Below are positions 26,838 through 35,821 of a DNA stretch of 64,000 nt, in pieces. The stretch spans positions 1 through 64,000 of the forward strand of contig JAETSA010000008.1 of NCBI GenBank assembly GCA_021769885.1. Reading direction: 5' to 3'. The DNA comes from Bacillota bacterium. Its GTDB lineage: Bacteria; Bacillota; Clostridia; Oscillospirales; Acutalibacteraceae. The notes under the pieces are model-generated. The model was not told where the DNA came from. It made no database searches and saw only the letters and a program-made list of their open reading frames with translations. A program made the position numbers and the translations under genes. Numbering within the stretch: the stretch's first letter is position 1; each line of letters opens with the position of its first letter.

Positions 26838-27767
26838 TCATATGTTCTCAATCACCTGTGTATAGCTTTCTATGTCGGGCATAATGACATCCAACGCCGC
26901 AGGCAGGATTTGGAAGGTGCTTTCCGTCACGTATTCACACTCGCCGTCTACGTTGACTGCGGCGGGATTTTTGCTGAAGATTTGCAGCTTTTTCCCACGC
27001 ACAAAATTCGTGAAATCCCAAGCGAGATGCTCGCCGCGCTTGTATTTGCCGACAAGTCCCGCCAGCTTCAGTCTGCCGACAGTTTTGCGCACCAGAATGA
27101 AATCTAAAAGACCGTCATCGGGCACGGCCTTCGGCGCACCCTTATAGCCGCCGCCGTACCAGCGGGAGTTGGCGCAGAGGGCAAATAGCATTCTGCCTTC
27201 AATCACTTTGTCGTCATCTATCACGATTTTGAAATCGCTTTTGAGCCGACGGAACAGACAATAGAAAAGGGACATTGTATACGCAAATTCACCGCCCACG
27301 CCGGGAAGCTTTTTGAAATATGCCTGTTTCGCGCAAACCTCGGCGTCCAAGCCCATAGAGCATTGGTTGATTGCCACGTGCCCGCCTGCGTCAATCAAAT
27401 CGAATTTTCGCGTTTCGGCGTTTACCTGCGCATCAATATCCAACAGCTTATCGCTTTTGCCGAAAATACGGGCAAAATCGTTGCCCGAGCCGAGCGGTAA
27501 AATGCCGACTGCCGCATTCGGATATTTGTAAGCCCCGTTTACGACCTCGTAAAGCGTGCCGTCGCCGCCGCAGGCGTAAAAGCGAATCGGTTCGCCGGTT
27601 TTCGCCGCGTTTTCCACGTATGTTTTGCCGTCGCCCTGCGCTTTCGTGGTATAAACTTCATAAGACAGCTCCGGATGCGCTTTGAAATACGCTTCAATCT
27701 GCGGCACAATGCGGGTTGCCGCCTGCCCCTTTCCCGCCGCGGGATTTACAATAAAAATATGCTTCAT
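26838..27767 (-). CDS. Diacylglycerol/lipid kinase family protein
   Basis: A 309-aa lipid kinase of the DagK/YegS/BmrU type. It shows the start IFIVNPAAGKGQA, nucleotide-loop GGDGTLYEVVNGAY, and PLGSGNDFARIFGKSD. The role is probably phospholipid recycling or lipid phosphorylation at the membrane. The ATG at 27767 is preferred over a GTG three codons earlier because AGGTGAG precedes it. It lies 23 nt after the rRNA methyltransferase gene. Confidence 0.92.
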   Translation of the reverse strand: MKHIFIVNPAAGKGQAATRIVPQIEAYFKAHPELSYEVYTTKAQGDGKTYVENAAKTGEPIRFYACGGDGTLYEVVNGAYKYPNAAVGILPLGSGNDFARIFGKSDKLLDIDAQVNAETRKFDLIDAGGHVAINQCSMGLDAEVCAKQAYFKKLPGVGGEFAYTMSLFYCLFRRLKSDFKIVIDDDKVIEGRMLFALCANSRWYGGGYKGAPKAVPDDGLLDFILVRKTVGRLKLAGLVGKYKRGEHLAWDFTNFVRGKKLQIFSKNPAAVNVDGECEYVTESTFQILPAALDVIMPDIESYTQVIENI

Positions 27768-27790
27768 TGCGCTCACCTGTTTTGCATAAA

Positions 27791-28906
27791 TTATTTAAAA
27801 TACATATATAACTGGCACGGAATCATTCCGTTATACAGTTTTCGCCGTTTGTCGGCTTTTCTGCCGAACAGCGTTTCAAATTCCGCCTCGGGACTGATGA
27901 TGCTGTAGCTGAAGCCATGCCGCCGTTCGAATACCGTTCCCATATCCTGCACGAGCCGTGCCGCCGCCTGCGCCGTTTGTAAACGTTCGCCGTACGGGGG
28001 ATTCGTGACCAGCGTACCGCGCTCGGTTTTGGGCGTAAAGTGCCGTACATCGCCGTGTTCCAATACAATAAAGTCTGAAACACCTGCGCGCAGGGCATTC
28101 TCCCGCGCGATTTTCAACGCTTCGCGGTCGATATCCGAACCGTATGCCGTAAAATCGGGTGCTTCGCGCTTCTGTGCACGTGCGCGTTCGCGCTCAGTCT
28201 CCCAAACCTCGGCGGGCAACCACGAAAAGCGCTCCGCCGCGAAATGGCGGCGCACACCGGGAGCGATATTTAAGGCGAGCATCGCGCCCTCAATCAGAAT
28301 CGTACCCGAGCCGCACATCGGGTCATACAGTGTATGGTATGGGCGCAGGTGCGAAAGCGCACAAAGTGCCGCCGCCAGAGTTTCACGCATCGGCGCGTCA
28401 TTTGCCGTCGGGCGGTATCCGCGCTTATGGAGCGGTACGCCCGTAGTGTCTATACAAATACAGACCTCATTTTTCAGAATCGAGAAATCCAATCGGCACC
28501 GTGCGCCTGTTTCCTCGAACCAATCCTTATGATATACCGTTTTCAGCCGTTCGACCGCCGCTTTTTTGATGATTGCCTGGCAGTCGCTGACGCTGTGTAA
28601 ATCAGACTTCAAAGAATAGCCCTTGACGGGAAACTCATCATACTCGCCGATGTAGCTTTCGAGCGACAGCTTCTTTACACCCTGAAACAAATCTTCAAAG
28701 GTATGCGCCGTAAACCGCCCGAGCACCAAAAGGATGCGCTCCGAAAATCGGGAGCAGATATTGGCGCGCGCCAAAAGTGCTTCGTCACCTGAAAAAAATA
28801 CGCGTCCGTTTTCAGCTGTCACCTCTTCTGCGCCCATATCGCGCAGTTCCTGTGCCACAAGGCTTTCCAAGCCAAACAAACACGGTGCAGAAAAATTCAA
28901 ATGCAT
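27791..28906 (-). CDS. THUMP-domain class I RNA methyltransferase (RlmL/YpsC type)
   Basis: A 371-aa enzyme with an N-terminal THUMP region (residues about 40-150) and a Rossmann methyltransferase domain. SAM motif DPMCGSGTILIEGAML and catalytic TNPPYGERL are visible. It most likely methylates a guanine of 23S rRNA (m2G), as proposed for this family. The ATG at 28906 follows TAGGAA; upstream codons in the same frame have no ribosome-binding site. Confidence 0.92.
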   Translation of the reverse strand: MHLNFSAPCLFGLESLVAQELRDMGAEEVTAENGRVFFSGDEALLARANICSRFSERILLVLGRFTAHTFEDLFQGVKKLSLESYIGEYDEFPVKGYSLKSDLHSVSDCQAIIKKAAVERLKTVYHKDWFEETGARCRLDFSILKNEVCICIDTTGVPLHKRGYRPTANDAPMRETLAAALCALSHLRPYHTLYDPMCGSGTILIEGAMLALNIAPGVRRHFAAERFSWLPAEVWETERERARAQKREAPDFTAYGSDIDREALKIARENALRAGVSDFIVLEHGDVRHFTPKTERGTLVTNPPYGERLQTAQAAARLVQDMGTVFERRHGFSYSIISPEAEFETLFGRKADKRRKLYNGMIPCQLYMYFK

Positions 28907-29021
28907 TCGTTTTACCGTTCCTAAATTGTTATCAAAAATAAGTATATATAGATTTTCTCTAAAAATCAACCTTTTTGTTGGTTTTCCTGTTTCTTTGTTA
29001 TATTTTTCTTTCGTACTGCGC

Positions 29022-29455
29022 CGTAGGGGTCGCTGCCTTCAGCGACCCGAGTACCGTCGAATTTTGCACAAGCCTGCGGCGAAACGCAACCCGTAGGGGC
29101 GATTCACGAATCGCCCGCAAAATCAGAACAACCAAACAGCGAACACCAACCCCGTAGGGGCGCTTCACGAAGCGCCCGAGAACGGTTGGATTTTGCACAA
29201 GCCCCGTAGGGGCGGATGTTCTTGTTCGCCCGCGGGACGCTGAAGGCAGCGACCCCTACAATTTGTAAATCAAATTCACATTGTGCAAAATTTACGGAAC
29301 GACACTAAGGTCGTTCCCTACTCCTGTAGGGGCGAACTGTGTTCGCCCGCGGGACGCTGAGGGTGCGGGTGTCCGGTGGACACCTCTAAGCGAAGCTTAG
29401 AAGCACCGACCAAGCCGGCAGGCGAGAACAGCGTCCCCTACAATTTGCAAATCAA
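29022..29455. repeat. Intergenic hairpin array A9
   Basis: Short hairpins with GGTCGCTG/CAGCGACC, GCGATTC/GAATCGC, GCGCTTC/GAAGCGC, GCGGATGTTCTTGTTCGC, GTCGTTCC and GCGAAC/GTTCGC stems, then a long composite (outer GGACGCTG/CAGCGTCC, inner CTAAGC/GCTTAG) at about 29350-29442. No gene. Confidence 0.8.
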
Positions 29456-29548
29456 ATTCACTTTCTGCTGTATGAGATTCCTTCCTTTCCCACAAAAAAA
29501 GAACAGAGAAACGCGTTCTCTGTTCTCTCATTTTGTGGGTATTCGCAA

Positions 29549-29833
29549 TTACTGCTCGACAGCATAGACACTGACCTTTTTGCGGTCTTTGCCCATTCTC
29601 TCGAACTTCACTTTACCGTCGATTTTTGCGAACAGAGTGTCATCAGAGCCTCTGCCGACATTCTCGCCGGGATGAATATGCGTGCCGCGCTGTTTGACGA
29701 GAATGTTGCCCGCCAAAACGAACTGACCGTCCGCACGCTTTACGCCGAGTCTTTTGGATTCGGAGTCACGACCGTTCTTGGTCGAGCCCATACCTTTTTT
29801 ATGCGCGAAAAGCTGAATGTTAATCTTAAGCAT
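29549..29833 (-). CDS. rpmA: 50S ribosomal protein L27
   Basis: 94-aa L27 of the large ribosomal subunit. The N-terminus MLKINIQLF precedes the mature start [15 protein letters not shown]. This extension is the Firmicutes type that must be removed by the Prp protease before L27 works at the peptidyl-transferase centre. The prp gene lies directly upstream (one-base overlap). Confidence 0.98.
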   Translation of the reverse strand: MLKINIQLFAHKKGMGSTKNGRDSESKRLGVKRADGQFVLAGNILVKQRGTHIHPGENVGRGSDDTLFAKIDGKVKFERMGKDRKKVSVYAVEQ

Positions 29834-30150
29834 TACAGTGCACCTCTTTCAAATTGGATATAATCGGGATATTCTTCCTGAAGCCCCCGAAGATGCAGGG
29901 CAAGCCCTTTTAAAATCGGGAGCGCGGTTTCGGTGTCGCCTGCCGCGAGCCGCACGGATAAAAATCCGTCGCGTACTTCTATCGCGGGGGTGAGCATCAG
30001 CACATCGGTCAACATATTTGCCGCCATATAGACTGCCGAGGAAACGGCCGCACAGACGATATCCTCGCCCGCTTCGGCACTTCCCGAATGCCCTTGCACG
30101 GTAAATCCCGCCGCGCCGTGTTCGCCGAAACTGCAAACTGCAAAAATCAT
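29833..30150 (-). CDS. prp: Ribosomal-processing cysteine protease Prp
   Basis: 105-aa YsxB/Prp protease that cuts the L27 extension. Catalytic His21 (GHSGSAEAG) and Cys33 ([13 protein letters not shown]) are both present. It sits between rplU and rpmA in the usual order, stops one base into the rpmA start and begins directly after the rplU stop. Confidence 0.95.
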   Translation of the reverse strand: MIFAVCSFGEHGAAGFTVQGHSGSAEAGEDIVCAAVSSAVYMAANMLTDVLMLTPAIEVRDGFLSVRLAAGDTETALPILKGLALHLRGLQEEYPDYIQFERGAL

Positions 30151-30462
30151 TTACGCGTTGATAGCGGCAATCTCAACCTTTGTGTAGGGCTGACGATGAC
30201 CTTTTTTGCGTTTCTCGTTCTTCTTTGCTTTGTAAGTGAACACAACGACCTTTTTGCCTTTGCCGTTTTTCAGTGCCTTGGCACTGACGGTTGCGCCCTC
30301 CACATAGGGTGTGCCGACCTTGATGCCGTCGTCTGCACCGACTGCGATGACCTTGTCAAAGGTGACGTCTGTGTTTTCTTCGACTGCAAGCTTTTCGATG
30401 TAAATAACATCGCCGGGCTGAACCTTGTACTGCTTGCCGCCGGTTTCGATTACTGCGTACAT
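30151..30462 (-). CDS. rplU: 50S ribosomal protein L21
   Basis: 103-aa L21, full length: start [20 protein letters not shown], end [18 protein letters not shown]. The ATG at 30462 is preceded by AAGGTAGG. First gene of rplU-prp-rpmA. Confidence 0.98.
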   Translation of the reverse strand: MYAVIETGGKQYKVQPGDVIYIEKLAVEENTDVTFDKVIAVGADDGIKVGTPYVEGATVSAKALKNGKGKKVVVFTYKAKKNEKRKKGHRQPYTKVEIAAINA

Positions 30463-30545
30463 TTTTTTACCTACCTTATATAGACTCGCTACTGCGGGGC
30501 GCATACGCTTTGTGTGCCTTTCGGCACGCCCCCAATATGCGGCAA
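30463..30545 (-). ncRNA. Probable L21 (rplU) mRNA leader
   Basis: About 80 nt of transcribed leader between the promoter and the rplU ribosome-binding site. It can form GGGGCG...CGCCCC around GTGCCGAAAGGCAC and carries GCAGTAGCG near the 3' side, which recalls the Firmicutes L21 leader class that mediates autoregulation. Identification by eye only. Confidence 0.5.
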
Positions 30546-30550
30546 ATGGT

Positions 30551-30579
30551 ATTTTAACAGATTTGTCAAGTCTTGTCAA
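30551..30579 (-). promoter_or_regulatory. Promoter for rplU-prp-rpmA
   Basis: On the minus strand TTGACA (30579-30574), a 17-nt spacer and TAAAAT (30556-30551). A second TTGACA lies in the spacer. Confidence 0.75.
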
Positions 30580-30610
30580 GCGTTTTCTTATTTTACAAAT
30601 CTACGTTGTC

Positions 30611-31282
30611 TTATTTTACAAATACATATAAATACAAGGAGAAGAAATGCAGAATCGAACCGATTAAAACGAAGAAATGGAACACGCTGTGAAAATACTT
30701 TTTCTTCGCGCCGATGCCGTATATCACCGCGCCGAGAGTGTATGCCACACCGCCTGCAATCATCAAAATCGTACCCGTGCGGTCAAAGCACTCCCAAAGC
30801 GTTTTGACGGCGACAATAATCATCCAGCCGAGTGCCAAATACAAAATCATTTGTATCACCTTGGTTTTGTTGAACAGTGTCAGCGTAATGGGCACTGCCG
30901 CCGCGACCGTCACCCACGCGACCGCCACAAGCACCCAGCCGAGCACCGCGTTTTGCGGCACAATGACCAATACGGCAAACGGTGTAATTGTGCCTGCAAT
31001 CATCGGGTAAATCATCGCGTGGTCAACCATACGCATCGCCTTTTTCCCGCGGTTCGGACGCAGGGCGTGATATACGGAGGAACAGGAATACATTGCAATC
31101 ATCGTAAACCCGTAAATGAGGCTCAATACAGCATAATCCCAACGGCGCACAACAATGGCGCGAATCAGGCACAAAAGCAGTGCCAATACGGACAGCCCGC
31201 CGCCGACCATATGCGAGATGGAGTTGAGCCAGTCCTCCGCACGCGAATAATTTGCCAGCTTGATTTTGTCTAAGTAACCCAT
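30611..31282 (-). CDS. Hemolysin III family (PAQR-like) membrane protein
   Basis: A 223-aa protein with seven hydrophobic segments. It has the signature AEDWLNSISHMVGGGLSVLALL, MYSCSSVYHAL, VDHAMIYPMIAGTITPF and a C-terminal SVFHFFVLIGSILHFF. The conserved Ser, His and Asp residues form the metal site of the PAQR superfamily. It is probably not a toxin. AAAGGAG precedes the ATG at 31282. Confidence 0.92.
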   Translation of the reverse strand: MGYLDKIKLANYSRAEDWLNSISHMVGGGLSVLALLLCLIRAIVVRRWDYAVLSLIYGFTMIAMYSCSSVYHALRPNRGKKAMRMVDHAMIYPMIAGTITPFAVLVIVPQNAVLGWVLVAVAWVTVAAAVPITLTLFNKTKVIQMILYLALGWMIIVAVKTLWECFDRTGTILMIAGGVAYTLGAVIYGIGAKKKYFHSVFHFFVLIGSILHFFSLYLYVFVK

Positions 31283-31347
31283 AATACATGCTCCTTTTCG
31301 CCGTGACAACGGGATGATTCTGCACACGGCACAGTAATTTTTACGTA

Positions 31348-31547
31348 TAAGTTGAGGACAGTCGAACCCGATATGGTTTAAAATGTCCTATTTCCACTGA
31401 AACTGCGAAGCACCGAAAACGCAGGAGTTGCGGATGAATTTTTGCGTTTGAGACGGAAGGAAGGCTGACGCCTTCCGACGGTGAAAACGTAAAAAGTCGC
31501 CGCAAGAACAAGTTTTCGGCATATTGTGTTCGACTGCCCTCAACTTA
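31348..31547. mobile_element. 200-bp MITE-like element with 20-bp inverted ends
   Basis: The first and last 20 bases are inverted repeats with one mismatch (TAAGTTGAGGACAGTCGAAC and its counterpart ending GCCCTCAACTTA). The interior holds a GGAAGG...CCTTCC hairpin and no credible gene. No transposase or clear target duplication is visible. It could also be a structured RNA closed by a long terminal stem. Confidence 0.5.
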
Positions 31548-31695
31548 AAGCATACGCTTTTTTCTGCGTTTCTACCACCATCTTTGGTTTGCAACGCAAA
31601 AAAGCCGCAACTATCGGTTGCAAAGATAGGAAACAGTGGTTGCATACACAATCCGCCCACCGAAATTTGCACAAGCCAACGGAAACGCACCGACT

Positions 31696-31811
31696 GTAGG
31701 GGTCGGCGTCTCGACGACCCGCGGACGGACAAGGATGTCCGTCCCTACGCGCAAATTCATTTTTTGTGCAAATTTTGCGGAAAGACACTTAAGGTCGTTC
31801 CCTACGCCTGT
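31696..31811. repeat. 116-bp direct repeat, copy 1 (array A10)
   Basis: Identical, base for base, to 32685-32800 in the same orientation. It is made of GGTCG/CGACC, GGACGGACA/TGTCCGTCC and a GTCGTTCC hairpin with a shared mismatch (AAAGACAC instead of AACGACAC). The two copies enclose the XRE/DUF6809 cassette. Confidence 0.9.
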
Positions 31812-31855
31812 AAAGCACCCGCAGGACTGTGAAGATACAAGCTGTAAGCCGTGTA

Positions 31856-32113
31856 TTATTTGAGCAATGCATCAAAATCGCGAAGAAGTTCTTCAGCTGT
31901 TACTTGCAAGCATTTGCAAAAACAAGCAAATTCAAAATCCGTAACTTGTCTTTGGTTCTTTTCAATCTTGCTAATCATCTGTTGATCTATATTCACATTC
32001 ATCGTTTGCATTTTTGCCGCCAAATCGTTCTGTGACAAGCCTTTTTCTTTTCGAATTGTCTGCAATTTTTTACCAATTACATTTTTTTGACCTTGAAATA
32101 GTATTTGCTTCAT
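31856..32113 (-). CDS. XRE-family regulator
   Basis: An 85-aa helix-turn-helix protein (KLQTIRKEKGLSQNDLAAKM, then DQQMISKIEKNQRQVTDFEF) with a C-terminal TAEELLRDFDALLK. A GTG at 32128 is an alternative start; neither has a strong ribosome-binding site. It is divergent from the DUF6809 gene, and two ACGTTA-N3-TAACGT palindromes lie between them, so it probably regulates both. Confidence 0.85.
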   Translation of the reverse strand: MKQILFQGQKNVIGKKLQTIRKEKGLSQNDLAAKMQTMNVNIDQQMISKIEKNQRQVTDFEFACFCKCLQVTAEELLRDFDALLK

Positions 32114-32126
32114 GCGATCACCACTC

Positions 32127-32190
32127 ACGTTATATTAACGTATTGACAATATCATAAAAGCAATGTAAAATTACGTTACATTAACGTAAT
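32127..32190. promoter_or_regulatory. Twin operator and promoter between XRE and DUF6809 genes
   Basis: Palindromes ACGTTA-N3-TAACGT at 32127-32141 and within a 21-bp perfect version at 32170-32190. Between them a plus-strand promoter TTGACA (32143-32148), 17-nt spacer, TAAAAT (32166-32171) drives the DUF6809 gene. Its -10 box touches the second operator. Confidence 0.75.
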
Positions 32191-32220
32191 CAAAAAATAT
32201 ATATGATAGAAGGGAAAAAT

Positions 32221-32526
32221 ATGCCATCCGTTTTGGAAGAACTATATTACGGCAACATCCATCCTGCCGACCGCGCGCTGGCGAACACAAAAAAAGCAAA
32301 AGATTTCAGGCAACTGCATCACGCACAAGTGCAACTCGAGGAACAACTGGAGTCGGTATTAAGTGAACAGGAACTGACACAGTTTCGCACCTACTGTAAT
32401 ATGCAAGGTGAGCTGAACTGCCGCGAACACGAAGAATTATTCCTCTATGCCTTTCGATTGGGTGCAAAAATGATGATAGAAATCCTTTTGCCGCGTGAAA
32501 ACAAATTAACGGAAGAAATAAAATAA
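32221..32526 (+). CDS. DUF6809 family protein
   Basis: A 101-aa helical protein with the family opening PSVLEELYYGNIHPADRAL and the closing FLYAFRLGAKMMIEILL. Function unknown; such genes are common in accessory regions of Clostridia. AGAAGGGA precedes the ATG at 32221. It is controlled from the divergent operator region shared with the XRE gene, and the pair is bracketed by identical 116-bp repeats. Confidence 0.85.
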   Translation: MPSVLEELYYGNIHPADRALANTKKAKDFRQLHHAQVQLEEQLESVLSEQELTQFRTYCNMQGELNCREHEELFLYAFRLGAKMMIEILLPRENKLTEEIK

Positions 32527-32572
32527 CAAGAGAAACGACAGAAACCTTGTGTCGTGGTTGATTTTTCCAAAC

Positions 32573-32945
32573 GGACAGCGAGCCCGGGCTGTCCCTACTG
32601 TGTGTGAAATATCACACTGACCGTAGGGGCGATTCACGAATCGCCCGCCGACATCTGCACAACAAAACGGCGATGCGCAAACCCGTAGGGGTCGGCGTCT
32701 CGACGACCCGCGGACGGACAAGGATGTCCGTCCCTACGCGCAAATTCATTTTTTGTGCAAATTTTGCGGAAAGACACTTAAGGTCGTTCCCTACGCCTGT
32801 TGCTTCTAAGCTTCGCTTAGAGGTGTCCACTGGACACCCGCACCCTCATCCGCCCGAGCGCGCCAACGGCGCGAGCAAGCCCGCGCCCTACACCGTAGGG
32901 GCGAACTGTGTTCGCCCGCACTCCCGCCCTACCACGCGCAGAAAG
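32573..32945. repeat. Intergenic hairpin array A11 with 116-bp direct repeat copy 2
   Basis: Bases 32685-32800 are identical to 31696-31811. Around them are GACAGC/GCTGTC, GCGATTC/GAATCGC, a partial long composite (CTAAGC/GCTTAG and GTGTCCACTGGACAC) at about 32801-32855, and GCGAAC/GTTCGC. Confidence 0.85.
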
Positions 32946-32977
32946 ACAAATAAATCTTGCCGGCATTCCAAAGCCAA

Positions 32978-33006
32978 AGTCCCCGCCGACTGAATCGGCG
33001 GGGACT
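32978..33006 (-). terminator. Terminator of pnp
   Basis: AGTCCCCGCCGA / TCGGCGGGGACT form a perfect 12-bp stem just after the pnp stop. The T tract on the minus strand is weak (TTGGCTTT). Confidence 0.65.
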
Positions 33007-33035
33007 GCATTTTATAACCGAATTTTTATAGAAGC

Positions 33036-35213
33036 TTACTTATCGCGGCGGGGGCGGCGGAAATCGCGGCGCGGTGCGGGACGGCGCTCCGAAATTTCAT
33101 TTTCGGGGGTCAGACCCTCGACCTCAATCAGTGCCTCGCGGCGGGAGAGGTTCAGTCTGCCCTGCTCATCCTTCGGCAGAACCTTGACGATGATTTCATC
33201 ACCGACGTTGACAACATCCTCGACCTTTTCGGTGCGTTTTACATCGAGGTGGCTGATGTGTACCATACCCTCCACACCGGGCACGATTTCGACGAACACG
33301 CCGAAGCTCATCAGGCGGGTAACGATACCCTTGTATACTGCGCCGACCTCAGGACCGTTCGCAATGGTATCCACAATGAATACCGCTTTCTGCGCATTGT
33401 CGAGATCCAATGCGGAAACAAATACCTGACCGTCCTCGTTGACGTCGATTTTGCAGTCGCACTCTGCACAAATCTTCTGAATAACCTTGCCCTGCTTACC
33501 GATGACATCACCGATCTTTTCGGGGTCAATCTTGGTGGTCAGCATCTTCGGCGCCCACTTGGAAAGCTCCTTGCGCGGCTCGGAAATGACAGGCAGCATA
33601 ATTTCATCTAAGATATAGCATCTTGCGGCATAGGTCTTGTCGAGTGCTTCGCGGATGATTTCGGGGGTCAAGCCGTGCACCTTCAAGTCCATCTGAATGG
33701 CGGTGATGCCCTTCTTTGTACCTGCAACCTTGAAGTCCATATCGCCGAAGAAATCTTCCAAGCCCTGAATATCAACCATCGTCATAAAGCGGTCGCCCTC
33801 GGTCACCAAGCCGCAGGAAATACCCGCAACGGGTGCTTTAATCGGCACGCCTGCCGCCATCAGAGACAGCGTAGAACCGCAGATGGAGCCCTGCGAGGTC
33901 GAGCCGTTGGAGGAAAGCACCTCGGAAACGACGCGGATGCAGTACGGGAACTCCTCGACCGACGGAATCACGGGAAGCAAAGCGCGCTCTGCCAATGCGC
34001 CGTGACCGATTTCACGTCTGCCGGGGCCTCTGGAAGGTCTTGTTTCGCCAACGGAGTAGGACGGGAAGTTATAGTGATGCATATAGCGTTTTTCGGTTTC
34101 GTTGTCAATGCCGTCTAAGAGCTGTGCATTGCTCATTGCGCCGAGCGTGGTGATGGAAAGGCACTGTGTCTGCCCGCGGGTGAACATACCCGAGCCATGC
34201 ACGCGGGAGAGCAAATCGACTTCCGCATTCAAGGGGCGGATTTCATCAATACCTCTGCCGTCTACGCGCTTGCCGTCGTCGAGCAACCAGCGGCGCACCA
34301 CGAACTTCTGCAATTTATAAAGGCAATCTTCGATTTTGGCAATATCGTCGGGATAAACTTCATCGAATTTTGCATGTACCGCTTCATAAACGGGCTTGAG
34401 TCTTTCATCACGGACGCGTTTGTCGTCGGTATCGAGTGCCGCGCGGACATCCTCGATTGCAAATTCCTTAATCGCTTCATACATTGCGGGGTCGGGATCG
34501 TTCGACGGGAAGTCAATTTTCTCCTTGCCGACCTCGTCGCGGATGCCTTTGATGAACTCCACGATTTTCTGATTGGTTTTGTGACCGAACATAATGCCGT
34601 CAAACATCTCATCATTGGTGACTTCGTTTGCGCCTGCTTCAATCATCGCAACCAAGGAATCGGTAGACGCAACGGTCACTGCCATCTGTGATTTTTCACG
34701 CTGTGCGGCAGTGGGGTTGATGACATATTCGCCGTCCACCAAACCAACGGAAACACCGCTGATCGGGCCGTCCCACGGGATTTCGGATACGCTGATAGCG
34801 ATGGAAACACCGATCATCGCGGTGATTTCGGGGGAGCAGTCGGGGTCAACGGACATCACGGTTGCGACCACGCCGACATCGTTGCGCATATCCTTCGGGA
34901 ACAGCGGACGAATCGGACGGTCAATCACGCGTGACGCAAGCGTTGCCTTTTCGGAGGCTCTGCCCTCACGGCGCAGGAACGAACCGGGGATTCTGCCCAC
35001 GGAATACAATTTTTCTTCGAAATCCACGGAAAGCGGGAAGAAATCCACGCCCTCGCGCGGTTTTGCGGACATCGTTGCGGTGCAAAGCACCTCGGTCTCG
35101 CCGTAGCGAACCAGGCACGAACCGCCCGCAAGCTGTGCCATCTTGCCGACCTCGACCTTTAAGGGTCTGCCTGCAAGCTCGGTTTCAAACAGTTTGAAAT
35201 CCTTAAAAAACAT
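33036..35213 (-). CDS. pnp: Polyribonucleotide nucleotidyltransferase (PNPase)
   Basis: 725-aa 3'-to-5' phosphorolytic exoribonuclease of mRNA decay. Two RNase PH domains are separated by a helical linker (first with GGSCLVRYGETEVLCTATMS, second with RTRGQTQCLS-like MFTRGQTQCLSITTLG and RREIGHGALAERAL). A KH domain (KIGDVIGKQGKVIQ) and an S1 domain (GAVYKGIVTRLMSFGVFVEI) follow, with a basic tail RRDFRRPRRDK. The ATG at 35213 follows AGAGGTAAAGGT. It lies after rpsO, the common order. Confidence 0.98.
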   Translation of the reverse strand: MFFKDFKLFETELAGRPLKVEVGKMAQLAGGSCLVRYGETEVLCTATMSAKPREGVDFFPLSVDFEEKLYSVGRIPGSFLRREGRASEKATLASRVIDRPIRPLFPKDMRNDVGVVATVMSVDPDCSPEITAMIGVSIAISVSEIPWDGPISGVSVGLVDGEYVINPTAAQREKSQMAVTVASTDSLVAMIEAGANEVTNDEMFDGIMFGHKTNQKIVEFIKGIRDEVGKEKIDFPSNDPDPAMYEAIKEFAIEDVRAALDTDDKRVRDERLKPVYEAVHAKFDEVYPDDIAKIEDCLYKLQKFVVRRWLLDDGKRVDGRGIDEIRPLNAEVDLLSRVHGSGMFTRGQTQCLSITTLGAMSNAQLLDGIDNETEKRYMHHYNFPSYSVGETRPSRGPGRREIGHGALAERALLPVIPSVEEFPYCIRVVSEVLSSNGSTSQGSICGSTLSLMAAGVPIKAPVAGISCGLVTEGDRFMTMVDIQGLEDFFGDMDFKVAGTKKGITAIQMDLKVHGLTPEIIREALDKTYAARCYILDEIMLPVISEPRKELSKWAPKMLTTKIDPEKIGDVIGKQGKVIQKICAECDCKIDVNEDGQVFVSALDLDNAQKAVFIVDTIANGPEVGAVYKGIVTRLMSFGVFVEIVPGVEGMVHISHLDVKRTEKVEDVVNVGDEIIVKVLPKDEQGRLNLSRREALIEVEGLTPENEISERRPAPRRDFRRPRRDK

Positions 35214-35366
35214 ACCTTTACCTCTTTTTCTTTTTATTTTACGAGGCATTCGGTTTTTAGCAATAAATGCGGCTGTTCAAAATTTCCTTGAAAAGCTCCA
35301 TTTACCGCTAAAACTGCCGAACCGCCCCGATTGGAACAATATTTTCGGCGCTTAAAAAAGCAATTC

Positions 35367-35396
35367 AAGGCAAGCAGCGAAATCGCTACTTGCCTT
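35367..35396 (-). terminator. Hairpin between rpsO and pnp
   Basis: AAGGCAAG-AGCGA arms pair with one G-T step across AT. On the minus strand a run of six T follows after GAATTGC. It may be a partial terminator or an RNA processing site; PNPase autocontrol through such a stem is known in other bacteria. Confidence 0.5.
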
Positions 35397-35405
35397 AAAA
35401 AGAAC

Positions 35406-35669
35406 TTATTTACGGATGCCGAGTCTCGCGATAAGCGAACGGTATCTTTCAATGTCAACCTTCTGCAAATATGCAAGCAGGTTACGTCTGTGGCCGACCA
35501 TCATCAAAAGGCCGCGTCTGGAGTGATGATCCTTCTTGTGGGTCTTCAAGTGCTCAGTCAAATCGTTGATGCGCTTTGTCAGCACTGCGACCTGTACTTC
35601 GGGCGAACCTGTGTCGCCTTCGTGTGTGGCATATTCTGCCATGATAGCCTGTTTTTCTTCTTTGGTCAT
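35406..35669 (-). CDS. rpsO: 30S ribosomal protein S15
   Basis: 87-aa S15, full length: [21 protein letters not shown], then [34 protein letters not shown] precedes the ATG. A leader of about 110 nt (35670-35780) able to fold around GCGGCGCAGA/TCTGTGCTGCGC precedes it and may be the site of S15 autoregulation (inference). Confidence 0.98.
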   Translation of the reverse strand: MTKEEKQAIMAEYATHEGDTGSPEVQVAVLTKRINDLTEHLKTHKKDHHSRRGLLMMVGHRRNLLAYLQKVDIERYRSLIARLGIRK

Positions 35670-35786
35670 TTTGCTTCACCTCTTTAAAATTTTGCCTGTC
35701 GCGCAGCACAGAAGACGGTTAGGTGAACACCCGATGTAAAAAATCAGGTCTGCGCCGCAATCCGTGCATACCGAATCAGCCTATGT

Positions 35787-35816
35787 ATTATATACCGAAG
35801 TCGGTGGATTTGTCAA
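35787..35816 (-). promoter_or_regulatory. Promoter for rpsO
   Basis: On the minus strand TTGACA (35816-35811), an 18-nt spacer and TATAAT (35792-35787). Confidence 0.7.
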
Positions 35817-35821
35817 GGATT

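Noticed and set aside
31388-31732. 114-codon open frame over the 200-bp element and array A10
   Set aside because: It crosses the inverted-repeat element and a hairpin array, with no start signal and no protein-like pattern.
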